Source: Phaeodactylibacter sp. (GTDB lineage Bacteria > Bacteroidota > Bacteroidia > Chitinophagales > Saprospiraceae). From it: DNA of 64,000 bases. The stretch spans positions 124,001 to 188,000 of the forward strand of contig NZ_JALEGS010000068.1 in NCBI RefSeq assembly GCF_022763345.1. The letters are read 5' to 3'. This document shows, one piece after another, positions 23,508-32,110 of the stretch. The position numbers and the translations under genes were made by a program. Position 1 is the stretch's first letter. The number at the start of each line of letters is the position of its first letter. The notes beneath the pieces are model-generated. The model had not been told where the DNA came from, did no database searches, and saw only the letters and a list, made by a program, of their open reading frames with translations.

Positions 23508-24463
23508 TTCATTAGGGTTTGGGCTTCTTCCAACGCATTCATGCGCAGGAGAAAACTGATGAAAAGTTGCCGGTCCACTGCGGAGGGGGCATCCGATTGG
23601 AGTTGTGCAGCGTAGGTGCAATAAGCGGCCTGGAAAAGCCCGGCTTCCTCCAGCTCATAAAGCCGGTAAATAGGCTGCACGGGTTCAGACAGGCTTTGGA
23701 AATCGCCGTCGGCTTCCAGCTGAGTATCGAAGTTTTGCAAGGCTGCCTCATCATAAAGAATAGGAAAAGGAGCCGACTGCAGCCAACTGCTGTCAGTCTG
23801 TAGGGCGCTTACTTGCCAATAGGCAGGCGCATTGCCCTCAAAGCGGAGTTGCCGTAGGTCTGTGGTAAATTGTTCATCGGACAGCGTGGCAGCAAGAATA
23901 GGCTCTGCAGCGCCCTCCTTCCGCAGCTCAAAACGATAACCGCTCGGGTGGGCAACGGAGTCCCAGCGGAATGTCACCTCAGGATGGGTAAGTAAACCGG
24001 TCAGGTAAAGCGGTGCTTCAATACTGTAGGACGGACTGCCGAACCCACTGACCCCCGCCCGGGCATTGGTCAGGTAGCGGCGATGGGACTGTTCCACCTG
24101 CTGTGGCGTATCGGTATCTTTAATGGCATTACTGATAAAAGACCAGAACCGGCTCAGGAAAGTAGAACTATTTTGGCTGCGGATATCAGCGCCCAGCTGT
24201 TCAAGGTCATACATGGCCGGGCCTTTTAGCGTTGTCCGGGTGTCTTCAAAAACGATAACGGCACTCACGCCCTGTAGCAGCCGTAGCCGGCCCGGAGCTT
24301 TGACCGTTGTGCCGGCAAATACCCGCCGTTCATTGCCGCCTTCCTGACTGTAGGTCAGGCCATTGCTCGAACTGACGTCCAAAACAACAAAAAGATCCTG
24401 CTGGGCAGTGAGTCTTGTCATGCAGCAAGTCAGTAAAATCAGGAATAGCCATTTGTTTCTCAT
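23504..24463 (-). CDS. FecR-like secreted protein, first of two in the operon
   Basis: The protein is 319 residues. A signal peptide (about 1-20, ending TRLTAQ) is followed by a FecR-type domain (about 22-100: RRVFAGTTVKAPGRLRLLQG, then SAVIVFEDTRTTLKGPAMYD), a fibronectin-like middle (VTFRWDSVAHPSGYRFELRK) and a helical end (about 260-319). Same architecture as the gene at 20897, so the two are paralogues. It has its own ECF-type promoter 22 bases upstream of the ATG, inside the operon. The stop overlaps the ATG of the following M48 gene. Confidence 0.75.
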   Translation of the reverse strand: MRNKWLFLILLTCCMTRLTAQQDLFVVLDVSSSNGLTYSQEGGNERRVFAGTTVKAPGRLRLLQGVSAVIVFEDTRTTLKGPAMYDLEQLGADIRSQNSSTFLSRFWSFISNAIKDTDTPQQVEQSHRRYLTNARAGVSGFGSPSYSIEAPLYLTGLLTHPEVTFRWDSVAHPSGYRFELRKEGAAEPILAATLSDEQFTTDLRQLRFEGNAPAYWQVSALQTDSSWLQSAPFPILYDEAALQNFDTQLEADGDFQSLSEPVQPIYRLYELEEAGLFQAAYCTYAAQLQSDAPSAVDRQLFISFLLRMNALEEAQTLMK

Positions 24464-24485
24464 AGTATGCTCAGGCTTTATTAGT

Positions 24486-24513
24486 CAATTTGATCAGCCT
24501 TCAAAGGGTTACC
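24486..24513 (-). promoter_or_regulatory. ECF-type promoter, site 2 of 4, internal to the operon
   Basis: On the minus strand GGTAACC (24513-24507) with GTAAC, 16 bases, then AAATTG (24491-24486). The ATG of the FecR-like gene is 22 bases beyond, an ideal distance. It shares the 12-mer GGTAACCCTTTG with site 1. Confidence 0.7.
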
Positions 24514-24540
24514 TTCCAATATACAGAAATCGTGCAAGGA

Positions 24541-25785
24541 TTACTCTTCTTCCTCAGTAGCAGCAGGTGTAGGCCGTAGTGGAACCGCCTCCGGAATCCG
24601 GTCGAGCCAGGGCAGCCGCCTCCGGATGAGGCTTTCGTAGATCATAATGAGGTCGTAGGCCAGCAAAAGGGCCAGAATGCCCACCCCAAAATCGAGTTTT
24701 ATTCGGAAAAAATGAAAAAGCAGGGCAATTAGAAAAAACAGAAGAATAAACTCAACAAGCTGCAGGGCTCGCGTGATGCCATGGAATACTTCATTGAAAT
24801 CATCATACACCCAGTGAATTAACAGCACATTCAGGTAGCCGAAAATGGCGAGCAAAATGATATTAAGCCAGTTGGGGAGCTCGCGGACGAACTGTTCCTC
24901 AAGCACCATATTTAGCACATTCGCGTGTATAGCCAGGCCGTACATGTCGGGGATAGCCCGGTTGGTGTAGGATGGGTTGAGTGGGGTATAGTGCCGGTCC
25001 TTTAGCGGATCGCCTTGACCTGAAGCAGGCAGGTAGCCGAGGAGCACCATTTTGCCATGGACAACAGAGCGGACTTCCTCAAGGCTCATACTGTCCAAAA
25101 GCCGGTCCTGTTCCTGCCTCGGGAAGGCGTACTGAGTTCCGGTATAGTGGATGCGCTCCACTGGTTTGTTCCGTTCGAGCAATTTTGCGGCTTTGGCCGG
25201 TGCATAGATTTGCAGGAGCGCAGTCGTGAATGCGGGCAGCGTATCTTGCCCCACCAACTCCTTCGGGCTAAAATGACGGATAACCCGCGTCTGATTAGCC
25301 GGGAAGTTGACGTAGCCGAGGGTGCTGTAGTTGGCAAAAGCGGTGTCCACGCCTTTCCACTGCTCAAACTGCGTCGCCTTTGCGTTGACCTGATCGACTT
25401 CGCAAGCGAGGACGAGGTTGGGCGTTCGCTGAATGACCGCCTGCAAAAAGGAGTCTGCAGGAGAGACTGTCGATGATTCAAAAAGCACATCCACCCCGAT
25501 GGCAGCCGCACCGGCCTCCCTTAACCGGTCAATCAGCAGTGCCATACGCCCGCGGTCGGGGGTGCCAATATCTACGAGCAGCAGGTCCTGAGTACGGAGC
25601 GGCTGTTGCCGGGAGGAATCACTCAGGTAGGCATAGACGATGTCCGTGATTTCGTAGTTTTTGAGCCCGTTGTTGAAAGGGTCGATGTAGTGCATGTTCA
25701 GCCGTATCAGGTTGAGGAACCAGATGAATAGGAAAATCAGCACCGTAATGATGATGCTGTGTGGCTGAATAATGCGGTTGAGCAT
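24541..25785 (-). CDS. CHASE2-domain membrane sensor without an effector domain
   Basis: The protein is 414 residues from the ATG at 25785. An N-terminal transmembrane helix (about 12-30, ITVLIFLFIWFLNLI) is followed by an extracytoplasmic CHASE2 domain (about 40-300; LLLVDIGTPDRGRMALLIDR, LREAGAAAIGVDVLFES, RHYTPLNPSY). Three closely spaced transmembrane helices follow (about 315-400). The chain then ends in a short acidic tail (PTPAATEEEE). CHASE2 normally feeds a cyclase, kinase or phosphatase in the same chain; none is here. It starts 4 bases after the first M48 gene. Partner proteins in the operon may be what it controls. Confidence 0.85.
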   Translation of the reverse strand: MLNRIIQPHSIIITVLIFLFIWFLNLIRLNMHYIDPFNNGLKNYEITDIVYAYLSDSSRQQPLRTQDLLLVDIGTPDRGRMALLIDRLREAGAAAIGVDVLFESSTVSPADSFLQAVIQRTPNLVLACEVDQVNAKATQFEQWKGVDTAFANYSTLGYVNFPANQTRVIRHFSPKELVGQDTLPAFTTALLQIYAPAKAAKLLERNKPVERIHYTGTQYAFPRQEQDRLLDSMSLEEVRSVVHGKMVLLGYLPASGQGDPLKDRHYTPLNPSYTNRAIPDMYGLAIHANVLNMVLEEQFVRELPNWLNIILLAIFGYLNVLLIHWVYDDFNEVFHGITRALQLVEFILLFFLIALLFHFFRIKLDFGVGILALLLAYDLIMIYESLIRRRLPWLDRIPEAVPLRPTPAATEEEE

Positions 25786-25789
25786 AGGT

Positions 25790-27445
25790 TTATTTGAATC
25801 GGTAATTAGCCCAGCGGCTGAGCTGTCCTTTTTGGTCGAGTAAAAGTAGCACTTCCTTGTAAACCATGATTTCTCCGGTGGGTAGTTCAATTGAGGTTTT
25901 AGGTTCTCCGTAAAGATCCGTTAGCTCGGAGCGGGGGGTGCCGGCTTTGAAACCATCATAGAGTTCCCCGGGATGCCCGGCATCGGTCAGTTGCAGGAAC
26001 AGGCTGGGATTATTTGGCGACTTGACCATGTAAACGGTGGAAGCGGTCAGGCCGTCGACCTGTTCGGGTGTCCATATTCTAAAGTCCAGGGCTTCAAACA
26101 GTTCAATTTCCTGACGGTCCCGCCGGTACTGCCGGTCGAAGTTGGTCAGGGCAAAGGGTTCCACACTGTCGATATCATACGCATCCGGCCCATCGGGTTT
26201 GCGGCCTGCCGGAATTGGGGTTTGCTTCATCTGGCTCAGGTTGTAAAGGGCCACAGCCGAGGGCGCTTCCAGTTGTTCCAGTTGCTGAATGGCGGTTTCC
26301 AGGTCACCCTCGCGGGCGGTCAGCATAGCCATCAATACCTGAGCATCCGTTTTGGTTTTGGGGAATTGCCCCGGATTGCGCTTTGCTTCCACATCAGCGT
26401 AAAAAGCTGCCCGGTCATTGTCTCCCAGCATGTAGTAGGCACAGGCCTTATTCAGGTAAGCCGGGGCATAGTCCGGGTCCATGCTGATGGCATTATTGAA
26501 GTAGGAAATGGCTTCGCGCAGCAGCTTGGCCCGTCGTTCTTCCTTGTCTCCAAAACCGTCTTTGCTGCCTGCTCCAAAGGTCATATCCAGTTCCAGTGGC
26601 AAGCGGTATTTGCGTTCGGATTCCGGGAAGTATTCCAGCGCCTCCAGTACGGTAATTACTCCAAGGTTGTTATAGATCTCCCTGCCCTGGTAATCGATCA
26701 GAATGTGTTTGAAAAACACCCGCGCATCATCGTATTGGCCGATTGCGGCGAGCAAATTCCCCACTTCGAAGACCCGAACGAGGTCTTTGAGCTTTTCTTC
26801 TGACTTTTGGGCCAGCGCTTTGCGGTCGTTCAGGCTGGGGTAGGCGCCCGTGCTATCGATCTCCGGGAAAGGGTAGGTCTTGTATATCTTATCCAGGATG
26901 GCGGACCGGTTATCGAAAACCGGATAGCCGGCGGAGTAGGCCAGGAATCCGCCGAGGTAGTCGGCCTGCGTTTCGTTGTTGATTTTATCATGGTCTACCA
27001 TGCCTTGCAGTGTTCTTCCGATTTCGAGCTCCTGATAGGCTTTCGCAAAACTTGACCGCCACTGGTGCTTTTCGTAAAAATGGACCAGTTCGTGGCCGAG
27101 CAGTCCGGCAATAGCTGCCTTACCTTCCTGTTCGCCCATTGACATGCAAATGTCGTAGGCTTTTTCTTCCAGACCGATTTGGGTGCCACCGTATACCAAA
27201 AACGCGGCATTATTTGCGGCTTTGGTCATCGTGAAAGCCGGAACCGGAAAGCGCCGGTCGCCTTTGGCCTCCACAAGCTTATTGTAGATGGCTAAGGCTT
27301 TCTCGTACTTTGGGCCGACCAGCGCCTCCATTTCCTGCTCCAGCTCAGCCGGTTTACTGATGTAGCTGAAAGCATTTCGGGGCTGGCTCCTAAGATTCAG
27401 TGCGCAGAAAAGGCATATAGTAAGGATCAGGCTGGGGGTTTTCAT
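25790..27445 (-). CDS. Exported M48-family metalloprotease with TPR-like region, first of two
   Basis: The protein is 551 residues. A signal peptide (about 1-20) is followed by the metalloprotease domain with HELVH at 118-122 and third-ligand segment ETQADYLGG. Helical repeats follow (about 240-400, SYFNNAISMDPDYAPAYLNK being TPR-like), then a C-terminal beta domain ending with a tract near GEIMVYKEVLLLLDQKG. Same plan and many identical segments as the gene at 21870 (QIGLEEKAYDIC versus QIGLEEQAYDIC). It is probably periplasmic. The operon reads on into CHASE2 after 4 bases. Confidence 0.87.
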   Translation of the reverse strand: MKTPSLILTICLFCALNLRSQPRNAFSYISKPAELEQEMEALVGPKYEKALAIYNKLVEAKGDRRFPVPAFTMTKAANNAAFLVYGGTQIGLEEKAYDICMSMGEQEGKAAIAGLLGHELVHFYEKHQWRSSFAKAYQELEIGRTLQGMVDHDKINNETQADYLGGFLAYSAGYPVFDNRSAILDKIYKTYPFPEIDSTGAYPSLNDRKALAQKSEEKLKDLVRVFEVGNLLAAIGQYDDARVFFKHILIDYQGREIYNNLGVITVLEALEYFPESERKYRLPLELDMTFGAGSKDGFGDKEERRAKLLREAISYFNNAISMDPDYAPAYLNKACAYYMLGDNDRAAFYADVEAKRNPGQFPKTKTDAQVLMAMLTAREGDLETAIQQLEQLEAPSAVALYNLSQMKQTPIPAGRKPDGPDAYDIDSVEPFALTNFDRQYRRDRQEIELFEALDFRIWTPEQVDGLTASTVYMVKSPNNPSLFLQLTDAGHPGELYDGFKAGTPRSELTDLYGEPKTSIELPTGEIMVYKEVLLLLDQKGQLSRWANYRFK

Positions 27446-27516
27446 GGTGGGTTGGGTTTAGGTAGTTTTTATGGCTTGCCAATATGGGTCGCCCTCACAA
27501 AATAAGGAATCTTGAA

Positions 27517-27957
27517 TTAATATGACGGAGAAAAACTCAGTTGCCCTCCATCGGTGTAGGTGATCAGATTGCCTTCATTGCCAGCAATTTCACTTTGAGC
27601 CGTATTCAACACTGCAATTAGTCCGTGGATGTAGATTTTCCCAATCAGCAAAATTCCAGCGTCGTAGGTGTCCTGGCCGTCAATTTGCAGGAGCCCATTC
27701 GTCAAAACATGCAGTTCTGCACCTCCAGCCACTTCAAGATGGGCGATAGAGGGTACACTTTCCTTAATTTCAGGATAGAAAGGCTGGTTAAGCTGGGGTA
27801 TCCGCACACTGCTACCTTCATCCGGTACCCGGTTGAGGTTCCAGTTGCGAGGCTCCATCCAGTCTGATAGTCTGCCGGGGGTGCCGCCTACCCAAACCCA
27901 CTGCGCATTCAGATAGCCGCAGGAAAATAAAGCAAAAATGATGATGATCGTTCTCAT
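27517..27957 (-). CDS. Small secreted beta-rich protein at the head of the caspase/M48 operon
   Basis: The protein is 146 residues from the ATG at 27957 (MRTIIIIFALFSCGYLNA signal peptide). An in-frame ATG at 27978 sits at the predicted transcription start of ECF promoter site 3 and is therefore rejected. The mature part has the pattern 'W.G...dW....NW....vP...s.v.IP' and regularly spaced hydrophobic strands (LEVAGGAELHVLTNGLLQID), as in the first rungs of Bacteroidota adhesin-like beta-helices, but it lacks a T9SS sorting domain. No function can be assigned. It is 71 bases upstream of the first M48 gene. Confidence 0.7.
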   Translation of the reverse strand: MRTIIIIFALFSCGYLNAQWVWVGGTPGRLSDWMEPRNWNLNRVPDEGSSVRIPQLNQPFYPEIKESVPSIAHLEVAGGAELHVLTNGLLQIDGQDTYDAGILLIGKIYIHGLIAVLNTAQSEIAGNEGNLITYTDGGQLSFSPSY

Positions 27958-27983
27958 GATTCTGTATGTCGTGTTCATTGGCT

Positions 27984-28012
27984 TGATTTGAATACCTGCC
28001 CTTTGGTTACCC
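27984..28012 (-). promoter_or_regulatory. ECF-type promoter, site 3 of 4, head of the caspase/M48 operon
   Basis: On the minus strand GGGTAACC (28012-28005) with GTAAC, 16 bases, then AAATCA (27989-27984). The ATG at 27957 follows after 26 bases. It faces site 4 back to back, 23 bases apart. Confidence 0.75.
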
Positions 28013-28035
28013 ATCAGTAGAAAGTTTTTTGGGCA

Positions 28036-28064
28036 GGGTAACCTCTCTCCATTTCGCCAAATCA
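28036..28064 (+). promoter_or_regulatory. ECF-type promoter, site 4 of 4, before the outer-membrane protein gene
   Basis: GGGTAACC (28036-28043) with GTAAC, 16 bases, then AAATCA (28059-28064). The ATG at 28147 is 82 bases beyond. The -35 boxes of sites 3 and 4 form the inverted repeat GGTTACCC/GGGTAACC. Confidence 0.75.
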
Positions 28065-28146
28065 CTATATTTAGGAATTGTATTCCTGCCGCGGGGCCCA
28101 AAGAGAGGCCTACAGCCCTTTTTCTCCACCTTTAATCTACCTACCA

Positions 28147-29673
28147 ATGAACGCACCTAAGTATTGTATGGCTTTGCTGATGCTGCTGAACACAGTCTGG
28201 CTTTCAGCCCAAGACCTGCATGTTTTTTATGATGTATTTGAGGACACTATTTACTATCAGATGAACGGAAAAGCTGTACCGCAGCCTGCCGTCAAAAAAG
28301 GGCAGCAGGTCATACTGCACGTGCTCAATTACAATGATTATCTCTATGACCTGGAGCTGGAAACCGAAGCTGAGGACTTCAATGTGCCTGCCTCAGGCAG
28401 CCCTTTCTTTGGCGGCGGCAGCAGCAGTTCTGCATTAGCTCAGTTTAGAAGCCTCACCGGAGGGATGGGTGGCACGGGCTTCGGGTTAGACAGTACCCGT
28501 ATCGCTGATCAGGGAAGCGGCATGGTGGACCAGGCGAATGTATCTACCGCTACTAAAGCTATGGCCAGGCGGTTTGCCAGCCATCTGAAGGCGATGGAGG
28601 ATATCGAAGAAGAGATTCAGGAGCTTAGTGGCTATCTGAATGAAGAGTTGCAGAGCCAGGCTTTTCAACAGATAGCGCTGGACGAAGTACGGCAGCTTCG
28701 GCAGCACCCCGGACTATCGCCTAAAAAGATCAAAGCCCTGTCCATGGACTACCTCAAGCCCGTGCTGGGTGTCCGTCGGGATGAGCCTTTGAACATAGGG
28801 GAAGTGGTTCGGCGCACCGATCAGTCCAGTGCCATCCAAAAAACGGTTGAAAACTACGAGCAGGAAGTGGGGCAGCTTCAGATGGAACTGCAAAAACTGG
28901 AGGCTTCCCGGAGTGTCTTATTCGAAGCCCCTGACCTGCCCGATACCGACCGGACTGCCCTGGCCGTAGCCTACGAGGCTGCTGCCCTCCGTGTGGAAGC
29001 GTATGAGGAAAAAGCTCAGTCGGTTCGGCAGCAACTCGTCGGGCTGGAAGGCCTTCAGCTCAGGGAACTGACAGAGCTAAGTTATCTATACGAAGAAATG
29101 CAGGAGCACCGGTTCGAACAAAAGTTCGTTTTCAGCCCGGATGCTGACCTGACCACCTTCCGCATCCGGCTCAATCCGGTAGACTCCGCCCTGCTGCAGG
29201 GCGTAAGGCCTAAGCAACTTAACCCCATCAAGCTGAATACCTACGGCGGGCTAAAGGTCAATGCGAGTGTTGGCGTGAGCTTCGTCCGCTTCTTTGACCG
29301 CCCGCAGTCGTATAGCGTTCGGGACTCTTTCATCGTTGCGGATGACCAGGATGCCTTTTTGCCGATTATTTCCAGTTTTTTCCATTTCTACCCGCAGAGC
29401 CGGCGGCAGGTTTCCGTTGGGGGGACCTTTGGCCTTGGTATTGGGGTCGGAGGAGATAACGCGGGGCTGCAAACTTACTTTTTCGGCCCCAGCCTGATCC
29501 TGGGGCAGGGGCAGCGGGTGGTCTTCACCACAGGTCTTACCGGTGGGAAAGTGGAACGCCTGGCCCAAGGCTACGAACCCGGGGATGTATACGATGCAAC
29601 GATACTGCCCACTAAGTCGATTTACGAGTTGGGCTTTTTCCTGGGCATCTCCTTCAACATCATGGGCAATTAA
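28147..29673 (+). CDS. Outer-membrane protein with coiled-coil middle and C-terminal barrel
   Basis: The protein is 508 residues. The start is the ATG at 28147, giving a clean signal peptide (MALLMLLNTVWLSAQ within the first 22 residues). An N-terminal beta domain (about 23-80, VKKGQQVILHVLNYNDYLYD) is followed by a Gly/Ser stretch and a helical coiled-coil region (about 140-330, Gln/Glu/Leu rich). The C-terminal third has amphipathic strands (VNASVGVSFVRFF, RRQVSVGGTFGLGIGVGG, QTYFFGPSLILG, IYELGFFLGISFNIMG), like a small barrel. Divergent from the M48/caspase operon and sharing its promoter type, it may be the operon's outer-membrane partner. Confidence 0.75.
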   Translation: MNAPKYCMALLMLLNTVWLSAQDLHVFYDVFEDTIYYQMNGKAVPQPAVKKGQQVILHVLNYNDYLYDLELETEAEDFNVPASGSPFFGGGSSSSALAQFRSLTGGMGGTGFGLDSTRIADQGSGMVDQANVSTATKAMARRFASHLKAMEDIEEEIQELSGYLNEELQSQAFQQIALDEVRQLRQHPGLSPKKIKALSMDYLKPVLGVRRDEPLNIGEVVRRTDQSSAIQKTVENYEQEVGQLQMELQKLEASRSVLFEAPDLPDTDRTALAVAYEAAALRVEAYEEKAQSVRQQLVGLEGLQLRELTELSYLYEEMQEHRFEQKFVFSPDADLTTFRIRLNPVDSALLQGVRPKQLNPIKLNTYGGLKVNASVGVSFVRFFDRPQSYSVRDSFIVADDQDAFLPIISSFFHFYPQSRRQVSVGGTFGLGIGVGGDNAGLQTYFFGPSLILGQGQRVVFTTGLTGGKVERLAQGYEPGDVYDATILPTKSIYELGFFLGISFNIMGN

Positions 29674-29717
29674 ACCTTGGGGGAGCCAGCCTGTTGGGCA
29701 AGAAAACACTTCATTCT

Positions 29718-31127
29718 ATGTCTAAGCCCGGCCTGCTGTGGTTCCGAAAAGACTTACGCCTGCATGATAACCCCGTCCTGCACCGGGCTTTAGCGGAAAG
29801 CGATACGCTGCTGCCGGTCTTCTGCCTGGACCCGCGCTGGTTCCGGGAGCTGCCGTTGGGCTTCCGGAAAACGGGTGCCCACCGGCTGGCTTTTTTGCTC
29901 CAAAGTCTGACGGATCTGAAGAAGCGCCTGAAGGGGATTGGTGGCGATTTGCATATCGTCATTGGGCAGCCGGGGGAGGTTCTTCCCAAGCTGGTCCGGG
30001 CACACGGCATTCAAACCGTGTATGCACAGCGGGACATCGCCTGGGAGGAGCAGCAGGATGAGCAAGCGGTACAACATGCCCTGGCGCCATTGGGCTGTGA
30101 TTTTACCAGGGAGTGGAGCCATTTGTTATACCATCCCGATGATGTGTCCTTTGCGCCGGAGGACACTGCAGCTACATTCAAAACCTTCCGAAAACACCTA
30201 AGGCAGGGCAGTAAGGTTCGGCCGTTGCTGCCAGCGCCGGTTGCTATTCCTTTATTGGAACACACTTACGCACCGGTGCCGTCCATGGAGGATGTAGGTT
30301 TTAAGGCCGATGCCGGGCAGCCTGCCTATCCCGGTGGAGAAACGGCGGCACTGGAGCGCCTGCAGTATTACTTTTTCGACAGCCAACTGCTGACCCGGTA
30401 TAAATGGACCCGCAATCAGTCGCTGGGCAGCGATTACAGCTCCAAGTTCTCGCCCTACCTTGCCCACGGCTGTCTGTCGCCCCGCCGGGTGTATTGGGAA
30501 AATAAAAAGTACGAGCGGGAGATCAAAAAGAATGTATCCACCTACTGGCTGATCTTCGAATTGAAGTGGCGGGAGTTCTTCCAGTACCTGGGCCTGAAGC
30601 ACGGCAACCGTATGTTTTTCCCGGGAGGGATTAAGGAAAGAGAGCGCAGTTGGAAGCAGGACAGAGAGTTGTTTCGCCGATGGCAGGAAGGGTGTACCGG
30701 CATCCCTTTCCTCGATGCCCACATGCGGCAGCTGAACCAAACCGGCTTTATGAGCAACCGCGGCCGGGTCAATCATGCCAGCTTTTTGGCACAGGAGTAT
30801 GGCATTGACTGGACCTGGGGCGCGGCCTGGTTTGAGGCGCAACTTATCGACTACGATGTGTGCAGCAATTGGCTCAACTGGAATACCCAGGCTACTGAAC
30901 AGCGCTTTACCAACGCCATCTGGCAAAGCCGCAAATACGATAAAAAAGGCGAATTTGTGCGGCACTGGCTGCCTGAACTGGAAAAGGTGCCGCCTCCCTA
31001 CTGCTATGCCCCGTTTTTGATGGACAAAGTCCGGCAAAATGAATATGGAGTACGCATCGGAAAAGACTATCCGGCACCGGAGCCACTTTCCGGTAAGTTG
31101 GAGTGGGCGGTGAAGCGGGTCAGTTGA
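29718..31127 (+). CDS. DASH-type cryptochrome/photolyase
   Basis: The protein is 469 residues from the ATG at 29718. The N-terminal photolyase alpha/beta domain (LLWFRKDLRLHDNPVLHRAL) binds the antenna cofactor. The C-terminal FAD domain has SKFSPYLAHGCLSPRRVYWE, the WREFFQYLGLKHGNRMF segment and the strong NRGRVNHASFLAQEYGIDWT plus YDVCSNWLNWN block typical of DASH proteins. DASH cryptochromes repair cyclobutane dimers in single-stranded DNA by blue light. The gene lies 44 bases after the outer-membrane protein and may be its operon neighbour, though the functions differ. Confidence 0.92.
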   Translation: MSKPGLLWFRKDLRLHDNPVLHRALAESDTLLPVFCLDPRWFRELPLGFRKTGAHRLAFLLQSLTDLKKRLKGIGGDLHIVIGQPGEVLPKLVRAHGIQTVYAQRDIAWEEQQDEQAVQHALAPLGCDFTREWSHLLYHPDDVSFAPEDTAATFKTFRKHLRQGSKVRPLLPAPVAIPLLEHTYAPVPSMEDVGFKADAGQPAYPGGETAALERLQYYFFDSQLLTRYKWTRNQSLGSDYSSKFSPYLAHGCLSPRRVYWENKKYEREIKKNVSTYWLIFELKWREFFQYLGLKHGNRMFFPGGIKERERSWKQDRELFRRWQEGCTGIPFLDAHMRQLNQTGFMSNRGRVNHASFLAQEYGIDWTWGAAWFEAQLIDYDVCSNWLNWNTQATEQRFTNAIWQSRKYDKKGEFVRHWLPELEKVPPPYCYAPFLMDKVRQNEYGVRIGKDYPAPEPLSGKLEWAVKRVS

Positions 31128-31129
31128 TT

Positions 31130-32110
31130 TTAATTCAGCAGCTCTATGCTTCGTTCCAGTATCCGGTCAGTATTGTCTTCTGCTGAGGAGGGCTGGTAAT
31201 GGTCCGGTGGCAGTCCGATGCCTTCAAAAAAGCGCCCGTCCGCCGTTTGCATCTGCCAGTGAGACAACCGGTATATCCAGCCGTTGGGCAGTTCCCGGAA
31301 AATGGGATTGCCTGAGCCACCGCCTGTAGTGTCTCCTACTGTTTGTACATGGTCAAAGCGTTTCATTGCTAAAATAAAGTCTTCCGTGCTGCTAAAACAG
31401 CTCCGGTTAGTGAGTAACAGCACCGGTTTGGTATAAGTATTTCCAAGCGGTGCAATATTGTCTTCAATCCAGGGCGTAAAGTCATCGTGATTGGGGCCAT
31501 TGCGGTAGCGAAATCGCCGGTAGAGGGTTTCTTTCGTAGCGAAGTGACCGGCAACGAGCTCGCTGTTGCGGTCGGAGCCGCCTCCATTGCCGCGAAGGTC
31601 TATAATCAGGCCCCGGGAGCCGGAAAAGTAATCCAGAGCCTCCCCGATTGCAGCATATTCACCAATTTCACTGCTGAAGTTTTTAATCCAGATATAGCCG
31701 AGCTCCGGCTGCTGCTGCAGATAGCCACCGTAGAGCACCGTACTAAAGTCAACCGCCGCTGTCAGGGAGATGCGCTCCAGGTCAGGCGGATCTGAGGGGC
31801 CACGCTCCCAAAAGGGGTAGCCGCAGATGCCTGCCGGAGTGTAGAGATTGACATGGCCGTCCTCCAGGTCCTGAATGATGGTGCAAAGCAGGTCACGCAG
31901 GGCTTCTTCATCTGCTTGCGCGGCTTGTGGGGCGTATTGGGTGTGAATGGCATCCCAGTCGGTTCCTTTATAGTCAAAGTAGGCATAGTGCCGGTCCATT
32001 TCGGTCCAAAAGGACTGAAAAACCCCTATGCTGCTGCTTTCAATATCCGGCTTGAGGCAGCCTGCCCAAACGCTGATTAGAAGGAGTATCAGGAAAATTT
32101 TTTTGCTCAT
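31130..32110 (-). CDS. S41 (C-terminal processing type) peptidase, lipoprotein
   Basis: The protein is 326 residues. The start is the ATG at 32110, which overlaps the upstream gene's stop in ATGA; an in-frame ATG four codons earlier is less likely. The signal peptide ends in a lipobox (ISVWAGC), so it is anchored to a membrane. The S41 core lies about 90-290: PAGICGYPFWERG region, RGLIIDLRGNGGGSDRNSEL, and NRSCFSSTEDFILAMKRF, which fits the catalytic Ser motif S-x-x-E. No PDZ domain is seen. Translationally coupled to the preceding barrel-like gene. Confidence 0.85.
   Translation of the reverse strand: MSKKIFLILLLISVWAGCLKPDIESSSIGVFQSFWTEMDRHYAYFDYKGTDWDAIHTQYAPQAAQADEEALRDLLCTIIQDLEDGHVNLYTPAGICGYPFWERGPSDPPDLERISLTAAVDFSTVLYGGYLQQQPELGYIWIKNFSSEIGEYAAIGEALDYFSGSRGLIIDLRGNGGGSDRNSELVAGHFATKETLYRRFRYRNGPNHDDFTPWIEDNIAPLGNTYTKPVLLLTNRSCFSSTEDFILAMKRFDHVQTVGDTTGGGSGNPIFRELPNGWIYRLSHWQMQTADGRFFEGIGLPPDHYQPSSAEDNTDRILERSIELLN

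Noticed and set aside
30252..31037. 261-codon minus-strand frame opposite the cryptochrome
   Set aside because: Antisense shadow of a strongly conserved protein.
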